Shown piece by piece: positions 34,681-43,665 of a DNA stretch of 62,016 nt. This DNA is from Patulibacter sp040675535 (GTDB lineage: Bacteria > Actinomycetota > Thermoleophilia > Solirubrobacterales > Solirubrobacteraceae). Position numbers and translations under genes: made by a program. The stretch lies in the NCBI RefSeq assembly GCF_040675535.1, contig NZ_JBFAPC010000010.1, positions 1 to 62,016 on the forward strand, given 5' to 3'. The first letter of the stretch is position 1. Each line of letters opens with the position of its first letter. The notes beneath the pieces were generated by a model. It was not told the origin of the DNA. It saw nothing but the letters and a program-made list of their open reading frames with translations, and searched no databases.

Positions 34681-34909
34681 TCGCGCCCGAGAGGCGGTTC
34701 GGGAAGGGTGCAAGCCGACGACGTTCGAGCTGACTCGTGAGCCTGGTGTCGCGCCCCGTGTCGAGGAGCGACCTTCGGATGTTGTGTCGCTCGATCGTCG
34801 CCGGCCGCATGACCGCCCGGCGTGACTTCATAGGAGCGTTGCACCGCACCCACCAAGCCGTGTCCGCCGGACGGTCGTGTCCCCCTGCTCAAACGGAGGA
34901 GACCAGAAC

Positions 34910-35959
34910 ATGATCGTGATCGGGACCGACACGCACAAGGACACCCACACCTGCGCCATCGTCCGGCGCGAGACCGGCGAGCTCCTGGCAACCGCCACCA
35001 GGCCGGCCCGCAACGACGGGTTCGAGAAGTTGCTGCTCTGGACCCGCCAGCACGCCCCGGACGACGAACCCAGGGTGTGGGCGATCGAGGACTGCCACCA
35101 CGTCTCCGGCAGCCTCGAACGGTTCCTCTTGGCCCACGGAGAGCGCGCCGTCCGCGTCTCGGCGTACCTCACCGCCGGAGGCCGCAAGACCGCCCGCGAG
35201 CGCGGCAAGAGCGACACCATCGACGCCACCGCCGTCGCAAGGGTCGCCCTCGCCGAGGGCATCGAGAACCTGCCCGTAGCGATCCTCGACGAGGCGTCCC
35301 GCGAGATGCGGCTCCTCGTCGATCATCGCCAGTCGCTGGTCAAGCAGCGCACCCGCGCCCAGAACAAGCTTCGTTGGTTCCTGCACGACCGCTGGCCCGA
35401 CCTGCAGGTCCCCACCGGTGGCCTGGACCGCATCAAGTGGCTCGATCTCCTCGCCCGCAAGCTCGCCCGGACCGAGCAGGCCGCCGACGTCCGGATCTGC
35501 CGCGACCTGCTCAACCAGATCCGAGCGCACACCCGACGCGTCCACGAGCTTGAGCGCGAGATCGCCGTGCTCGTCGCCGACTACGCGCCCGGTCTGCTCG
35601 ACGTCGTCGGCATCGGACCCGTCACCGCCGCCCGACTGATCGGCGAGACCGCCAACGTCCACCGGCTCAAGAGCGACGCCGCGTTCGCCCGCATGTCCGG
35701 CGTCGCACCCGTCCCAGCCTCGTCAGGACGAACCGACCGCCACCGGCTCGATCGCGGTGGCAACCGGCAACTGAACTGCGCGATCCACCGCATCGCCGTC
35801 ACACAGGGCCGAATCCACCCGCCAGCACGCGAATACCTCGCCCGCCGCCAGGCCAACGGAAACAGCAGAAAGGACGCCATCCGCGCGCTCAAGCGCCAGC
35901 TCGCCCGCGTCATCTACAACGCGCTGAAGGCCAGCACACCCATCCCCGCCTTGACATAG
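34910..35959 (+). CDS. IS110-family transposase (DEDD recombinase)
   Basis: 349 aa. N-terminal RuvC-like DEDD domain: IVIGTDTHKDTHTCAIVRRE (first Asp), VWAIEDCHHVSGSLERFL (Glu), GGRKTARERGKSDTIDATAV (Asp pair). Helical middle, then the C-terminal Tnp domain LLDVVGIGPVTAARLIGE, MSGVAPVPASSGRTDRHRLD (catalytic Ser region) and GGNRQLNCAIHRIAVTQ. Complete, with GGAGGAGACC before ATG 34910. Known: works with a guide RNA encoded in the element. Probably active in sequence terms. Confidence 0.92.
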   Translation: MIVIGTDTHKDTHTCAIVRRETGELLATATRPARNDGFEKLLLWTRQHAPDDEPRVWAIEDCHHVSGSLERFLLAHGERAVRVSAYLTAGGRKTARERGKSDTIDATAVARVALAEGIENLPVAILDEASREMRLLVDHRQSLVKQRTRAQNKLRWFLHDRWPDLQVPTGGLDRIKWLDLLARKLARTEQAADVRICRDLLNQIRAHTRRVHELEREIAVLVADYAPGLLDVVGIGPVTAARLIGETANVHRLKSDAAFARMSGVAPVPASSGRTDRHRLDRGGNRQLNCAIHRIAVTQGRIHPPAREYLARRQANGNSRKDAIRALKRQLARVIYNALKASTPIPALT

Positions 35960-36248
35960 GAGCGACGCCGCGTTCGCCCGCATGTCCGGCGTCGCACCCG
36001 TCCCAGCCTCGTCAGGACGAACCGACCGCCACCGGCTCGATCGCGGTGGCAACCGGCAACTGAACTGCGCGATCCACCGCATCGCCGTCACACAGGGCCG
36101 AATCCACCCGCCAGCACGCGAATACCTCGCCCGCCGCCAGGCCAACAGAAACAGCAGAAAGGACGCCATCCGCGCGCTCAAGCGCCAGCTCGCCCGCGTC
36201 ATCTACAACGCGCTGAAGGCCAGCACACCCATCCCCGCCTTGACATAG
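35671..36248. repeat. 289-bp tandem duplication of the IS110 3' end
   Basis: Bases 35671-35959 are repeated at 35960-36248 with one difference seen (GCCAACGGAA versus GCCAACAGAA). Both ends share GAGC, the likely site of slipped or unequal recombination. The second copy contains an 88-codon piece, MSGVAPVPASSG to the natural stop, that is out of phase and has no own start signal. 289 is not a multiple of three, but the duplication begins after a complete gene, so the transposase is intact. Confidence 0.93.
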
Positions 36249-36280
36249 GAGCAATCTCCGACAGAGACTTTGATCTGACC

Positions 36281-36455
36281 CGGTGTCGGTGGAGTCGGCA
36301 GCCCGATGCGGCCGCGCCGGGCGGCAGCCCGGCGCGGTTGACGACCGATGAGCGAAAGCAGTTGCAGAGCTCGAGCGAGAGAACGTCGAGCTCCTGAGCG
36401 CGATCCGGCGGGTTCGTCAACGCGGGTCTCATACGGATCGTCTATCGACCTGAAG
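36281..36455 (+). pseudogene. Relic of IS3-family transposase OrfA
   Basis: Reads CRWSRQPDAAAPGGSPARLT then TDERKQLQ, and after a one-base shift LERENVELLSAIRRVRQRG. Intact IS3 OrfA has WVRQAEIDAG...LTTDERxxLxxLERENxEL, the HTH tail and leucine zipper, so only a piece of the gene remains. It lies between the IS110 and IS1595 elements. Confidence 0.65.
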
Positions 36456-36499
36456 GGTTGATCGTGGCGGATCCTCTGTCCCCACCGGCGATCTCCCCG

Positions 36500-37629
36500 A
36501 AGGGGCTATCCATGTGAGTGCAGTAGCGTGAAGCGATGCTGGATCGGCCGGTCGAGGGCGTGCACTATCCGGGGAGCCTGACGGCGCTGCGGTCGTGGTT
36601 CCCGGACGACGAGGCGTGCCTGGACTACCTGGACTGGCTGCGTTGGCCGCGCGGGTTCACCTGCCCGCACTGCGAGAGCGAGCAGGCATGACGCCTGCCG
36701 GACGGACGCCGTTCGTGTGGCAGGTGTCGCCGTCGGGTCAGCGTGACCGCCGGAACGATCTTTCATCGCACCAGGACGCCGATGACGGTCTGGTTCGAGG
36801 TCGCCTGGCTGATGACGACGTCCAAGGCCGGCACCAGCGCCCTGAACGTTCAACGGGTCCTTGGCCTGGGCAGCTACCAGACGGCCTGGGCGATGCTGCA
36901 CCGCTACCGCTCGGCGATGACCGCCCCGGGGCGCGACAAGCTCTCCGGGCAGGTCGAGATCGACGAGGCGTTCTACGGCGGCAAGGACAAGCCCGGCCCT
37001 CGTGGACGAGGGGCCACCGGCAAGGTGCTGGTCGCCGGCGCGATCGAACATCGTCCGGACGGCCGGCGAGGCTCCGGCCGCGCGCGATTGTCGATCATCC
37101 CCGCGGCCACCACCGCAGCCCTCGGGGCGTTCGTCACCGAGAACGTCGCCGCAGGCAGCACCATCATCACCGACGGCTGGGTCAGCTACCCCAGCGCCGT
37201 GTCCGGCAAGGGCATCGAGCACGAGCCGATCAACATCAGCAGCTCCGGTCAGCACGCCCACGAACTGCTCCCCGGCGTCCACCGGCTCTTCAGCCTGTCC
37301 AAGCGGTGGCTGGAAGGCACCCACCAGGGTGCCGCCGAGCCCGACCACCTGCAGGCCTATCTCGACGAGTTCGTCTTCCGGTTCAACCGGCGTACCGCCC
37401 GGCACCGCGGCCTGCTCTTCCTCCGTCTGCTCGAACGCGCGGTCGACACCGCTCCGACGACCTAAGCCGCCATCGTCGCCAACCCGCACCCGACCGACCG
37501 CAAGATCACACCGCCAGGCAAGCGCTCGTTGCCCAGATCCCTCACCGCACTGCCGATCGGCCGGCCGTGGCGCCAGGCACCGTAGCCCGCATCGGGCAAC
37601 GATCCACTGCACTCACATGGATAGCCCCT
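36500..37629 (+). mobile_element. IS1595-type insertion sequence with 24-bp inverted repeats
   Basis: The left end 36500-36523 (AGGGGCTATCCATGTG...) is exactly repeated, inverted, at 37606-37629. The 1130-bp element holds one transposase frame with an internal TGA. No 8-bp target duplication is seen at the borders, so the surroundings may have been rearranged after insertion. Confidence 0.88.
36536..37465 (+). pseudogene. IS1595-family (ISXO2-like) transposase with in-frame TGA
   Basis: One frame of about 310 codons. The zinc ribbon is FTCPHCESEQA-[TGA]-RLPDGRRSCGRCRRRVSV; family members usually have Trp at the TGA position (36689-36691), a one-base TGG-to-TGA change. The DDE core follows: VEIDEAFYGGKDK, IITDGWVSY, HAHELLPGVHRLFSLSKRWLEGTHQ and FVFRFNRR. 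Translation from the internal GTG at 36743 would give a 240-aa protein without the zinc ribbon. Probably defective. Confidence 0.8.
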
Positions 37630-38014
37630 ATAGGCATTATCGCTCGCAAGGCGGACGGACCCCCTCCGGCAGGAACTGACGACGCGCTCGGCGACCACGG
37701 GTGCTATCGCTCGCAAGATCACCGGTTCGCGCACGAGGGCGGTCCTCGTCGACGTCGACGAGGTCATCGATCGGCGGAACGCAGCTGCACTGATGTGGAC
37801 GCCGAACGCCCCAGAGCGCGCTGCGCCCGAACCTGTCGCCGGATCTCCTTCGCGAGCGGCGGCGACCTCGATCACTGAAACCGGGCCGTATCACACTGCC
37901 CCTGGATCCACCCATGACCACGTCCACCTACGCGTGACGCGGTCAGCTCGCCAGCCAGGAGCATGATTCTTCTGCCCTCTCGCCCCCGGCGCACAGCCAA
38001 AGCTACGGCCGCAA
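37630..38014. other. Gene-free stretch behind the IS1595 element
   Basis: No frame here looks coding. It holds the 13-bp direct repeat TATCGCTCGCAAG at 37638-37650 and 37705-37717 and scattered stops in all frames, and has lower GC than the flanks. It looks like IS-related debris. Confidence 0.5.
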
Positions 38015-38284
38015 TCAAACGCCCTCGTGAACGTCCCACCCGTCGTCGGTCTTGACCGCTCGAAGAATTGAGTCACCAAGCCCGTCGAGCCGATCTAGCC
38101 AGAAGGACCCCTCCGGCTCCGACGTCATGGGCGTCACGCCGAGTGCCTCGAGCGAACAAGCGAGAAACTCCGTCAGGTCATCGTCGTAGCGGCGGTGGAC
38201 CGGCTTCTCCAACCTTCCAGCAAGTTCCACTACGAGCTCCGAAGGGGTCAGCCGAGACCCCACCCGCTCAACATCATCAGCCAC
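38015..38284 (-). CDS. Small acidic hypothetical protein (immunity-like by position)
   Basis: 89 aa from GTG 38284, overlapping the stop of the two-helix protein gene by eight bases. VADDVERVGSRLTPSELVVE..., YDDDLTEFLACSLEALGVTP, FWLDRLDGLGDSILRAVKTD. Acidic, soluble, no Cys pair. It is the last of three genes behind the large secreted protein. Small acidic proteins in this place are often immunity proteins; that is inference and no immunity family is recognised. Confidence 0.5.
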   Translation of the reverse strand: MADDVERVGSRLTPSELVVELAGRLEKPVHRRYDDDLTEFLACSLEALGVTPMTSEPEGSFWLDRLDGLGDSILRAVKTDDGWDVHEGV

Positions 38285-38561
38285 TTGTCCGTCGCCCCCT
38301 GAACGAAACAAAAGTAAAAACTCCAACCGCAACAACAATCAGAACTGCCGACGCCCCGAACAAGAGCCAAGGCCATGCGGGTCGGCCCAGAACCGTTACG
38401 GTGCCGTCACCCCCGATGTAGGCAGGAAACGTCCCGACACGCCGTTCGTGAAGTCTCTGCACTGCTTCGATTGCCAGGGCCAAGCCTGCAACCCCCAAAC
38501 CCACGATCAGCAGGCAGCTGCGATAACCCAACCGAGGAACGAGTCTCACCTCCAGCGACAC
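38277..38561 (-). CDS. Small membrane protein with two helices
   Basis: 94 aa. Helices at about 15-33 (CLLIVGLGVAGLALAIEAV) and 65-84 (LLFGASAVLIVVAVGVFTFV) with a polar loop containing FPAYIGGDGTVTVLGRP. Its start overlaps the 3' end of the large FG-GAP gene by 16 bases, so it belongs to that operon. Unknown family. Confidence 0.6.
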   Translation of the reverse strand: MSLEVRLVPRLGYRSCLLIVGLGVAGLALAIEAVQRLHERRVGTFPAYIGGDGTVTVLGRPAWPWLLFGASAVLIVVAVGVFTFVSFRGRRTSG

Positions 38562-41500
38562 TGATCTTCAGATGTGGAGCAATTGAACCGCGGTGAGTTT
38601 ACGGATTTGCCCTCGGGAATCCTGAATCGACCGTTATCAATAGTCGCCTTAATATGATCGCGGGTCACCACATTTGGATAGCCAAGCGCGTACCAACGGA
38701 TATCAAAACGAATATAGTGCCCTCTCTCCGTCTCGGTATCAATCGGGTAGTACCGTCCCGAAACGGCGTATTCCTTCTTGATCGGGTATCGCACACGATC
38801 AGTGTTGTATCGAGGTGCGAGGAATGCAACTTCAGATGCGCCAGTTTCGATATCCGCGACGTCAATCCGGTCCATCCTGGAGGTGATCCTGAGATCCTGT
38901 CGGATAAACGGGTTGGGTCCGCTCTCATCCTGAGCCCACGCAAGCGCCACTTTCGAGCTCACCGTATTCGGCCCCTTCAGGAACACATCAGCAGACGCCT
39001 TCACCAAGCCGACCGTCTCCGCAAAACCATTCTTATAGTAGCCGTAGTATTGCTCTCCCACGAAGTGGCACTTGAAGTCCGAGACCTCCTTGCACTGAAC
39101 ATCTCGAGACTTGCTGGGGCGCGGGTCGGAGGCCCGAGCCGATGCGGTCGCAGGCCCATCATCGGGATCTTCGATGGGCTCGGGGCCGGGAATCTGTGTC
39201 TCGTCGAAGTCGCTGCAGATGAAACTCGTATCGTCCTCCACGAAGGTAGGTGGTGCGTGGTCGTAACAGTGCGTCTGCGGGGCGCCTTGGATGACATAGG
39301 CCGCTCCAGCACCCGCTCGTCCCCGGGGGTTGGCTTGGGGTGACCCAACCAACGAGTCAGAACTCGACGCCGCCGTTCCGCCGTCCACACCGGCCACAGC
39401 AGCGCCGAATGCGTCGCCGGTCGGACCATCGAAGCGAATGCCACGCTCGCCACCGAAGTTGTCAAGCACGCGCGGCACCGGAGCCGGATCGCTGTATACC
39501 AACCATGCCCTACCCGTGCCGGTCGTAGGGTTACTGGAACCTACGAGCCAGTCATCAATCAGGTCGCCGTTGGCATCTGCGATGCGACTCACCTTCATAG
39601 GGCCGGAGTCGCTTGAAGGAGCAAGGCGCTGAACCTGCGGCGCTACTGTGGAGACAGAGCCGCTGAGCCCATAGGTATGAACGAGGAACGCCCCATTGCC
39701 TCCAATGGCTAGATCGTTTGTGCCGTCGCCATCGACGTCACCCATGCTCGAAACGTCACTCAGGCCCTGCCCGTCTGCGCCGGTAACGCTCAGTACGGCG
39801 GGCGCATCAAGAGTGACATCGCCTGATCCACCGCTGACGATGTAGACGGCGCCGCCGGCCGATACGCTGGGGGCGTTGTGTCCGGGTGCCGTCACTGCGA
39901 TATCCATCGCCCCGTCGTTGTCGACATCGCCGGCTAGCGCGACGGACGCTCCTGCGTGATCTCCGGATCCGACGCCGGTGATCTTGAAACCGTCGGTCCC
40001 CAGGTTCGTCGCATCGACCGCGGCCGCAGACGCGCGACCGTAAATGACGAACGCAGCTCCCGCCTCCGGCGCGCCTCCGGTCGCCTGATCTCCGGCACCA
40101 ACGACGATGTCGTCGAGACCGTCATCGTTGACATCGCTGGTCGACTCTCCGACCAGCGACGGGTCGAGCCCGGCTACTGAAGATCCGAACGTGTCAACCG
40201 ATGTCGCAGCACCTGGGAGGCCCAAGCGCGTAGGGCCCGAGATCTTGAAACCTTGGTTTTCAAGGGCGGCCAAATCGATTCGGGAATTCTGTCCCGGAGG
40301 CCGTCCGAAGATGACGAATGCCGCGCCGTTGGAGATCGGTGTCCTGACCGTACCGTCGGCGCCGGGCGCGCCGACGACAACGTCAGGAATCTCGTCGCCG
40401 TTCACGTCCCCCGCTGCAGAGACGTCCCAACCCGCGAAGTCTTCCGCGGTGGCTCCGTCGATGCGATATCCCCGATCTGCGGGTAGAGCGCCCAAGTCTA
40501 TGGAGCCACTAGCACCAGCCGCTCCATAGACGATGTACACGGTGCCCGATCGCTGACGTCCGTTGTTCGATGCGTAGGGAGCTGAGATTGCATAGTCCGG
40601 GATTGCATCATCGTTGACATCTCCGATCTTGGCGACGCTTTTCCCTGCTTCGTCACCTGCGACTGCGCCGTCGAATCGGATCGCAGATGCCTCTGAGATG
40701 GGTCGTACTGCTGGCGGCAGAGGTGATCCGCGGGGATCGAGCTTGACGGCGAAGTTCGTCTCGTCCTGAAGGCCCACGCGGTCGGTGCTAAGAACGGTGA
40801 TGCGATGCATTCCGGGAGGAAACTGGGCCTGCTGCAGAGTCCACGTTCGATCGAACGAGCATCCACCTTGTGGGGCCGTGCACGGCGGCGCACTGGCCTG
40901 ATCGACCACCACACCGTCCACTAGAACCTGGGTTGAAGCTACACCTGAGCCGGTATCCGCCGCTTGGATGGTGAGGGCATAGGTCGCTTCGGTGGCAACC
41001 GATCCCACACGGCCGTAGAGCGTTCCCGAAAGACGATGCGCAGGCGGGGTGCTGTCGAACTTCAACTGGAAGGGAATCCGCTTCGTGGTCCCGCCAGATG
41101 CGTTGCCACTGCCCGCGGCGTCGGTAGCCGCTACGTACTGCGTCGAGATCCCCTCTGGTGCGCCGGAAACGGGCAGGTTCTTCGTGCCAGTATCGAAGGG
41201 ACAGATCTGCAGGCCGACCGCGGGGCACGGCAGCTCAACACCCGTACCGAGCGTCGTGCCATCAGCCTTTTGAAGCGAAAGGAAACGGACGCCCATGCCG
41301 TTGTCGGTTGCTCGCGCAGCGACGGTCGAGTTGGACGTGAGCCAGCCGTCGTTTCCGGCCACAGTGGGCTGCGGCGCGACGTCGTCGGATGCGTATCCTA
41401 GGTACCAACCGATCGAGATTGCGCCGGCGGGGTGGTCGTAGGTCGCGAACGCCGCGTTGGCGGGGTTGGTGAGCCCGAACCCGATCGTGCCGTCGGTCAG

Positions 41501-41704
41501 GTGGCTGGCGCCGGCGGAGAGGTCGACGGTCGCGCCGTTGGTGCCCGACGTCAGGGTCGTGCTCGTCGTCGTGTGGCCGTTCTGGTCGCCGAACCCGACC
41601 GTGCCGATCGGATAGTTGTACCCGTGGTACCACTGGGTCGGAACGACACCGTAGACGACGTTCCCAGCGACGAACCTCGTCCAGTACCCGTGCTCGCCGG
41701 ACAA
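38546..41704 (-). pseudogene. FG-GAP repeat surface protein, C-terminal main part (downstream of an in-frame TGA)
   Basis: 1052 codons from the first ATG after the break; in the same frame as 41894-43036 and separated from it only by TGA (41894-41896) and 63 sense codons. Ig-like region (ADTGSGVASTQVLVDGVVVD), then at least six Ca-binding FG-GAP loops: DVNDDAIPD, DVNGDEIPD, DVNDDGLDD, DVDNDGAMD, DVDGDGTND, DANGDLIDD. The last 230 residues, from CYDHAPPTFVEDD on, are different: richer in Tyr, Lys and Asn, lower GC, with CKEVSDFKCHFVGEQYYGYY and a Cys-containing end. They may be an exchanged tip domain. Confidence 0.75.
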
Positions 41705-41893
41705 GAGGCGACCCGACCCGTTCTGCGGAACACCGACGGCCGGGTTGCCGGGCGCGAACCGTCCCCACGCGGCGGTCGCGCCGAGCGGGTAGGAGCCTGG
41801 CGGGGCGTAGATCGAGAGCTGCGACGCCGGCTGCGGACCGGTAGGGTAGATGTACGTAAACGGCAGCGTCGTGTTCGGCGTGTTCTGCGCGAA

Positions 41894-43036
41894 TCACCCA
41901 TCGGCCACCTGCCCCGCCGTGAACGTCTGCGAATAAAGAAGCGGGTCTAGGGTTACGGGGTACGCAACGGTGCCCTCGGCGTGATCGACGTCGTAGACGA
42001 TCGCATCGTCCTCGACTCGCGTGCTGACCGGGACGCGCTGGCCATCGGCATCGATCGCGATCGCTGGCGTGATCGTCGTCGCTGGATCGTCCTTGTCCCC
42101 GGTGACGCTCACGCCACCCTGGTCGTCCTTCCGGAGCTGCCGTCCGGCGGGGACGGAGATCCCGACGCGCAGCTCTTGCTTGCTGCGCGGGGACCGCAAC
42201 GACCAGGCATACCCCACCCCGGTCGGGAGCGCCCGAGTGACCAGATCCGTATCTGTCGCGATGTTCGGGTACGTCACCGTCTCGCCCGACACCGTGCCCG
42301 GAGCGTCGCTGCCCGGGTCAGCGAGCCGGAACGCCACGCCGTTTCCCAGCCGCGCGACACCGCCGGCGGTCTTGGGCAGCGACACGGCCTGCACCGGGCG
42401 GGAGATCGTGTACCGGTCCCCGGCCGTCTTCCAGTCGAGGTCCGCGAGCCGGTAGCTCACCGGCTTGCCGGCGGTCGGCGCGGTCGCGGTGGCCAGCGGC
42501 ATGCTCGACAGCATCACCTGCGTGCCCTTCCCGCCCGGACCCTTGACCTGGACGGCGCGGTCGGAGAGCACCCCGCGCACCTGGTCCGCGGGCGGGACGA
42601 TCTTCCCGGCCAGCGTGAGATCCGGGGCGCTGTCCTTGACGTTGGCGCGCACCGTCGCCGCCGACACCCGGCCGCGATGCTTCGTGGCGGTCACCTTCAA
42701 CCGCGCCGCGCTACGGTCGGGGCGCTTCGCGCGCGGGCGCTTGCCCGCTGCCTCCGACAACGTTCGGCCGAAGGTCTCCAGCACGTGCTGGTCGCCCGCC
42801 GGGGCAGCAACCGCACTGGGCACCCGCGCCGGGTGCGGGGAGGGTGCCGCCTGGGAGACGGCGATGCCACCACCGGTGGCCAGGACGCCGACGGAGACAC
42901 CGGCAAGGATCGTTCGAACTCGACGCACGCGGCGCCTCGTTTCAGGGGGATCTGGAGGGGGACGGGAGACGATCGACACGAGCGCCGAACGTCCGGCGAC
43001 CTTACGCTCGGGTAACCCACCTGCGCCATGCAACAT
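41894..43036 (-). CDS. N-terminal part of the FG-GAP surface protein, ending at an in-frame TGA
   Basis: 380 aa. Arg-rich start and signal/anchor TILAGVSVGVLATGGGIAVS, then a Pro/Ala linker and beta-rich domains (VSYRLADLDWKTAGDRYTIS, GVGYAWSLRSPRSKQELRVG, VAYPVTLDPLLYSQTFTAGQ). It ends GQVADG-stop; the codons after the stop continue smoothly (FAQNTPNTTLPFTYIYPTGP), so TGA seems to replace a Trp codon. Another start, GTG 42979, would remove 19 residues and is equally likely. Exported. Confidence 0.7.
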   Translation of the reverse strand: MLHGAGGLPERKVAGRSALVSIVSRPPPDPPETRRRVRRVRTILAGVSVGVLATGGGIAVSQAAPSPHPARVPSAVAAPAGDQHVLETFGRTLSEAAGKRPRAKRPDRSAARLKVTATKHRGRVSAATVRANVKDSAPDLTLAGKIVPPADQVRGVLSDRAVQVKGPGGKGTQVMLSSMPLATATAPTAGKPVSYRLADLDWKTAGDRYTISRPVQAVSLPKTAGGVARLGNGVAFRLADPGSDAPGTVSGETVTYPNIATDTDLVTRALPTGVGYAWSLRSPRSKQELRVGISVPAGRQLRKDDQGGVSVTGDKDDPATTITPAIAIDADGQRVPVSTRVEDDAIVYDVDHAEGTVAYPVTLDPLLYSQTFTAGQVADG

Positions 43037-43084
43037 CCGTTGGCATCGTCAACGCGCCACGTTCCAGGACCCGATCGCCGTCTC

Positions 43085-43357
43085 TCACTGGCGGGGCATG
43101 CGGGAGGCGACGAGCAGTCGTGCGGCCTCGTCGGCCTCCTCGTCGTCGTACGCGCCCTCGACGTCGCCGCGGAGGATCGCGCCGGCGACCAGGCACTTGG
43201 CCTCGGCGAAGTCCCGGCGCGGGTGTGAGGACGGCAGTCCCTCGACCGCGGCCGCGAGGAACACGCGGTCGACGGTGCAGCTCGCGGCGACCTGGCCGTT
43301 GACGAGGACGACGATCGACGTGGGGAGGTCGAGGCTCTTGGCGGTGTGGCGGTTCAT
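43085..43357 (-). CDS. Hypothetical protein, 90 aa
   Basis: ATG 43357: MNRHTAKSLDLPTSIVVLVN, then GQVAASCTVDRVFLAAAVEG, AKCLVAGAILRGDVEGAYDD and an acidic helix EEADEAARLLVAS. Small alpha-beta protein, soluble. No family recognised. It lies alone between the surface-protein gene and the HD-domain operon. Confidence 0.5.
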   Translation of the reverse strand: MNRHTAKSLDLPTSIVVLVNGQVAASCTVDRVFLAAAVEGLPSSHPRRDFAEAKCLVAGAILRGDVEGAYDDEEADEAARLLVASRMPRQ

Positions 43358-43452
43358 GCTCGGTAGACCCCGGAGACCGAGCCCTCGATCGCACCTGACC
43401 GGTAGACCAGGACACGCCAAGACGCAAGGCGGCAGGCGACGCCCCCCGCCCC

Positions 43453-43665
43453 TCAACCCCCGACCATCCGCCGCAGCAGCGCGGCGCGGTCACCGCCCGG
43501 GACGCGGACCAGCGGCGGCCACGCCGGAGCGGCGGGGTCCTGGGGCGGCGGCGCGGCGTCGGCGGACGCGCGCAGCGGCGTCACGGTCGCGCCGTCCTGC
43601 GGCGGCGGACAGCGCTCCTCGCCGTCCCCGTCGCCCGGCCCGTCGGCCCCTGCCCGGCGCGCCAT
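43453..43665 (-). CDS. Small Pro/Ala-rich hypothetical protein, 70 aa
   Basis: Start ATG 43665 overlaps the HD-domain gene stop (TGATG), so translation coupling supports it. The sequence is low complexity (PPPQDPAAPAWPPLVRVPGG, end RAALLRRMVGG) with no domain, so it may not be a stable protein. Confidence 0.4.
   Translation of the reverse strand: MARRAGADGPGDGDGEERCPPPQDGATVTPLRASADAAPPPQDPAAPAWPPLVRVPGGDRAALLRRMVGG

Larger units (their letters stand above)
34590..36250 (+). mobile_element. IS110-family insertion sequence (ends not exactly defined)
   Basis: It consists of about 320 bases of non-coding left end with a strong hairpin, a full IS110 transposase, and a short right end lengthened by a 289-bp duplication. 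IS110 elements have no clear terminal inverted repeats, so the limits are estimates: left after the older relic, right at CATAGGAGC near 36250. Confidence 0.7.

Noticed and set aside
34061..34849. Minus-strand frame of 262 codons across the IS110 left end
   Set aside because: Only its middle part has IS110 similarity, in a broken form; the remainder is antisense to the hairpin region.
36536..43036. Reassignment of TGA to Trp in this genome
   Set aside because: Two TGA-for-Trp sites invite the idea, but TGA ends most intact genes here, including many ATGA junctions.
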